Assembly (NCBI RefSeq): GCF_007830515.1
Contig: NZ_VLKT01000002.1
Span: 179,155-243,154, forward strand
Length of the DNA: 64,000 nt
Source of the DNA: Mesorhizobium tianshanense
Lineage (GTDB): Bacteria > Pseudomonadota > Alphaproteobacteria > Rhizobiales > Rhizobiaceae
Direction of reading: 5' to 3'
Part shown: piece after piece, positions 61,500 to 64,000 of the stretch
Layout of the letters: the number at the start of each line of letters is the position of its first letter
Position numbering within the stretch: position 1 is the stretch's first letter
Translations under genes and position numbers: made by a program
The notes under the pieces: model-generated
What the model was told of the DNA's origin: nothing
Database searches by the model: none
Seen by the model: only the letters and a program-made list of their open reading frames with translations

Positions 61500-62267
61500 A
61501 TGACACCAGGAATCCGCCCGCTGGTCGCAGGCAACTGGAAAATGAACGGTACCAGCGCCTCGCTCAACGAACTCAGGATGATCGGCAACGGCTTCATGAG
61601 CGGGCTCGATGCGGAGACCGAAGCGCTGGTCTGCGTTCCGGCGACGCTGCTTGCGCATGCCGCGGAGATCTTATCGCGCACGCCGGTCCGGGCAGGGGGC
61701 GAGGACTGCCACGCCAAGGAGAACGGCGCCCATACCGGCTGTATTTCGGCCGAGATGCTGAAAGATGCAGGTGCCAGTCACGTCATCGTCGGTCATTCCG
61801 AACGCCGCGCCGACCACCACGAGGACGACGCCATTGTGCAGGCCAAGGCATCCGCCGCATGGCGTGCCGGACTGGTGGCCATCATCTGCATCGGTGAGAC
61901 GAGAGCCGAACGCGAGGCGGGCGCTACGCTCGACGTGCTGTCGCGCCAGGTCGCCGGCTCGGTGCCGCCCAATGCCACGGCGTCGAACACCGTCATAGCG
62001 TACGAACCGGTGTGGGCGATCGGCACGGGACTGACGCCGACTGCCGCCGACGTGGCCGAAGCGCATGCGCATATTCGCGAAAAACTGTCGGAGAAGCTTG
62101 GCAGCGCGGCGGCGAAGATACGCATCCTCTATGGCGGCTCGGTCAAACCGTCGAACGCGGTCGAACTGCTCGGCGTGAAAAATGTCGACGGCGCGCTGGT
62201 CGGCGGTGCCAGCCTGAAGGCGGCGGACTTTCTCGGTATTGCCGAAGCCTATCGAAATATCTCGTAG
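61500..62267 (+). CDS. tpiA: Triose-phosphate isomerase
   Basis: Interconverts dihydroxyacetone phosphate and glyceraldehyde 3-phosphate, 255 residues, TIM barrel. GNWKMNG near 12, the catalytic His in VGHSERR and Glu in [11 protein letters not shown], and [14 protein letters not shown] near the end are intact. The start is the ATG 10 bases after a GGAGA site. It is divergent from the PpiD gene, and secG lies 178 bases downstream. Confidence 0.97.
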   Translation: MTPGIRPLVAGNWKMNGTSASLNELRMIGNGFMSGLDAETEALVCVPATLLAHAAEILSRTPVRAGGEDCHAKENGAHTGCISAEMLKDAGASHVIVGHSERRADHHEDDAIVQAKASAAWRAGLVAIICIGETRAEREAGATLDVLSRQVAGSVPPNATASNTVIAYEPVWAIGTGLTPTAADVAEAHAHIREKLSEKLGSAAAKIRILYGGSVKPSNAVELLGVKNVDGALVGGASLKAADFLGIAEAYRNIS

Positions 62268-62445
62268 AATCCGAAGCCTGTCAGCGGCTTCGGAAGAGTT
62301 GTGCCGAGGCGGAAATCGTTGCAAAGGGCGCATCGCTTCCCATATTCCGGCCACGGGCTTGGAAATGCCGTCAAAGCATTGTATTGAGCCGCCTCCAAAT
62401 CACCGGCCGTATCTGCGGCCGTGCAGGGCTTTGCCAGGATAAATT

Positions 62446-62934
62446 ATGGAAACCATACTGATCGTCGTCCACCTCATGGTCGTGCTCGCTCTTGTCGGCG
62501 TGGTGCTGCTGCAGCGCTCCGAAGGCGGCGGCCTTGGCATCGGCGGCGGATCGGGCTTCATGACCGCGCGCGGCGCTGCCAACGCGCTGACGCGTGCGAC
62601 GGCAATCCTGGCCGCGGCGTTCTTCGCTACCTCGCTGACATTGTCGATCGTCGCCCGTTACAGCGAGAAGCCGATCGACATTCTTGATCGTGTGCCCGCG
62701 GCGAACGGCGCGAGCGGCGGCGTGCTCGACCAGTTGCCTGGCACCACGACGCCGACGCCACCTTCTGGCAACACCGCGCCGACGCCACCTTCCGGCAATA
62801 CGGCGCCAACGCCGCCTTCCGGCGATGATGCCGCGGCCCCGGCTCCCGCTACGCCACCAGCGGCGGGCTCGACCACGCCGCCGGCCACAAATGGCGTCAC
62901 CTTGCCGGTAACGCCGCAAGTTCCAAACCAGTAA
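62446..62934 (+). CDS. secG: Protein-export membrane protein SecG
   Basis: Accessory subunit of the SecYEG channel, 162 residues, longer than E. coli SecG. Two hydrophobic segments (4-22 and 50-68) carry the family pattern LQRSEGGGLGIGGGSGFMT between them. The C-terminal 90 residues are a Pro/Thr/Ala tail with 9-residue repeats, encoded by the 27-base units at 62752-62826. Such tails are typical of rhizobial SecG. Confidence 0.93.
   Translation: METILIVVHLMVVLALVGVVLLQRSEGGGLGIGGGSGFMTARGAANALTRATAILAAAFFATSLTLSIVARYSEKPIDILDRVPAANGASGGVLDQLPGTTTPTPPSGNTAPTPPSGNTAPTPPSGDDAAAPAPATPPAAGSTTPPATNGVTLPVTPQVPNQ
62752..62826 (+). repeat. 27-base tandem repeats in secG
   Basis: Two full units of 27 bases and a partial third encode the PTPPSGNTA-type repeats in the SecG tail. 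Variation in copy number between strains would change only the length of the tail. Confidence 0.9.
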
Positions 62935-63145
62935 TCGGCAGCGTTCGGCGCCGCGATCTGTTGTTGTTTGAACACAGTCGCGGCAAATGCCGCACGACCA
63001 CGATGATTCGATCGGGCACGGCACGACAGGGCGCTTGAGGCGACTCCGGCTAATCGATTATAGATTGTGCGCGGCACTATCGGGGTCCTTGGGGGACGCC
63101 GGGCGACGCCGTGGGCAACAAGCATAGAACGATCGGATCTTCGCC

Positions 63146-64000
63146 ATGCAGCTTCGCAGCTTCATTTTAGCCGGCCTATGTGCCGCGCTCAGCCTGGGTG
63201 CGCCCGCTTACGCGGCCATGCCGGCGGGTAATTCGGCTTCTAAAGCCGCAGTAACAACCGATGTCGTCTACGTCGCCGCTAAAAGCGATACGGCGCAACT
63301 TAAGCTCCTCAAGAAGAAGAAAGACCCGACCCCGGACGATCTTGCACAGATCAGCAAGATGGAAGCAAAGATCGCGGCCGACAAGGAGGCCGCTCGAGCC
63401 AAGGCGGTCGAGTCCAGGAAGCTTGCGATGCGCACGGCGGCCAAAGCCAAGGCCGATGCGGAACGGCAGGCGTTTCTTGCCAAGAAGAATAAGCGCGCTG
63501 CGCTGGCCGACGCCAAGCCGGCTAGGAAGACCGTCAAGATCATCGAACCGGTTCAACCTATCGCACCGATCCAGTCGGCCGAGCCAGTCTCCGCCGAGAC
63601 CATGAACGTCGCGCTGGTCCGCAACAACGGCGAATTGCGCAGCGAGGCTGTCGGACAGAAGCCGCAGAGCGTCGGGCTCTTCGCCGGCCTGTTCGGGGGC
63701 ACGTCCTCTTCGATGTCGCTGCTCCCTGAGACCCGCGCCCTCGACGCCGCGCTCGAAAGGAAAGAGGCCAAGAAACAGTTCAAGGTGAAGCCGGAGTTCG
63801 TGCCGCAAGAGGTCGAATTCACCGGCTACAGTCCCGGCACCATCGTCATCGATACCAGCGCGCGCCGCCTCTACCTCGTCGAATCCTCATGGACCGCCCG
63901 CCGTTATGCGATCGCGGTCGGTCGTGAAGGCCTGCAGTTTAAGGGCACGGTCGCCGTCGGCGACAAGCAGGAATGGCCCCGCTGGATTCCGACGCTCGAC
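63146..64000 (+). CDS. L,D-transpeptidase (YkuD family), 3' end beyond the window
   Basis: Translates without interruption to the window end (285 codons). A signal peptide ends near residue 24 (PAYAA). A Lys/Ala-rich helical stretch (about 55-125) includes LKKKKDPTPDD and many KAxAD repeats. The transpeptidase part begins near 229 with FTGYSPGTIVIDTSARRLYLVE and continues KQEWPRWIPTLD. The catalytic HXXXXXXSXGCXR motif would lie to the right and cannot be checked. ATG start. It probably forms 3-3 cross-links or anchors proteins to peptidoglycan. Confidence 0.85.
   Translation, partial: MQLRSFILAGLCAALSLGAPAYAAMPAGNSASKAAVTTDVVYVAAKSDTAQLKLLKKKKDPTPDDLAQISKMEAKIAADKEAARAKAVESRKLAMRTAAKAKADAERQAFLAKKNKRAALADAKPARKTVKIIEPVQPIAPIQSAEPVSAETMNVALVRNNGELRSEAVGQKPQSVGLFAGLFGGTSSSMSLLPETRALDAALERKEAKKQFKVKPEFVPQEVEFTGYSPGTIVIDTSARRLYLVESSWTARRYAIAVGREGLQFKGTVAVGDKQEWPRWIPTLD

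Noticed and set aside
62752..62826. CRISPR-like array
   Set aside because: The repeat is in frame in the SecG coding sequence and has no spacers.

Overview
The window looks like a chromosomal, housekeeping-rich segment of an alphaproteobacterium of the order Hyphomicrobiales (Rhizobiales), most likely Mesorhizobium or a close relative. The base composition is GC-rich and codon use is uniform. Supporting signs are the glycerol ABC transporter with a small membrane subunit and glpK, a PyrB partnered by a dihydroorotase-like protein without metal ligands, GTTC-N7-GTTC LexA control, promoters of the CTTGNC-N17-CTATAT type, BA14K and EipB envelope proteins, and mosaic palindromic intergenic elements. 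The genus is inferred from remembered family features, not from a database search. I saw no prophage, transposase, rRNA or CRISPR array.

Layout: 1-6.5 kb is a glycerol uptake operon (ATPase entering from the left edge, two permeases, small membrane protein, binding protein, glycerol kinase), followed by a small hypothetical gene. At 7.2-12.1 kb lie a BA14K surface protein, tRNA-Lys(UUU) with its promoter, dprA-plsY, and pyrB with its inactive partner. At 12.3-20.6 kb there is an AidB-like acyl-CoA dehydrogenase, two small membrane-protein genes, ruvX, a UPF0173 hydrolase, gatC-GNAT-gatA, a YdcF protein and a DUF599 protein. At 20.7-26.3 kb come L-serine dehydratase, a DUF1489 protein, a VWA/J-domain pair, a SPOR-type D,D-carboxypeptidase and a phasin under an apparent operator-controlled promoter. 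clpS-clpA follows at 26.6-29.4 kb. At 29.4-35.8 kb are HIT, FemAB-like, GDPD, RidA, EipB, PlsC-like, DUF4031 and LysE genes.

From 36 to 49.5 kb runs the classical translation and envelope block: rpsB-tsf, pyrH-frr-uppS-cdsA-rseP-bamA-lpxD-fabZ-lpxA-lpxI-lpxB. It links ribosome components and UMP kinase to undecaprenyl and phospholipid precursors, outer-membrane assembly and lipid A. Citrate synthase, gltX, comEC and lexA follow, then the run (all minus strand, read from right to left) ppiD-like, trpD, trpC, moaC, moeA, lexA. The right end holds tpiA, secG and an L,D-transpeptidase that leaves the window.

The most interesting signals are not new gene islands but fine structure. The phasin promoter has a perfect 15-bp palindrome filling its spacer. 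A candidate structured leader precedes rpsB. Mosaic palindromes appear to supply the TAG stop codons of two unrelated genes. The glycerol-binding-protein gene is flanked by stem-loops. PyrC and one ABC ATPase have degenerate active motifs, and several proteins carry unusual in-frame insertions or repeats (GatA, GltA, BamA, CdsA, SecG). The VWA plus membrane J-domain gene pair is the best candidate for an uncharacterised functional unit.
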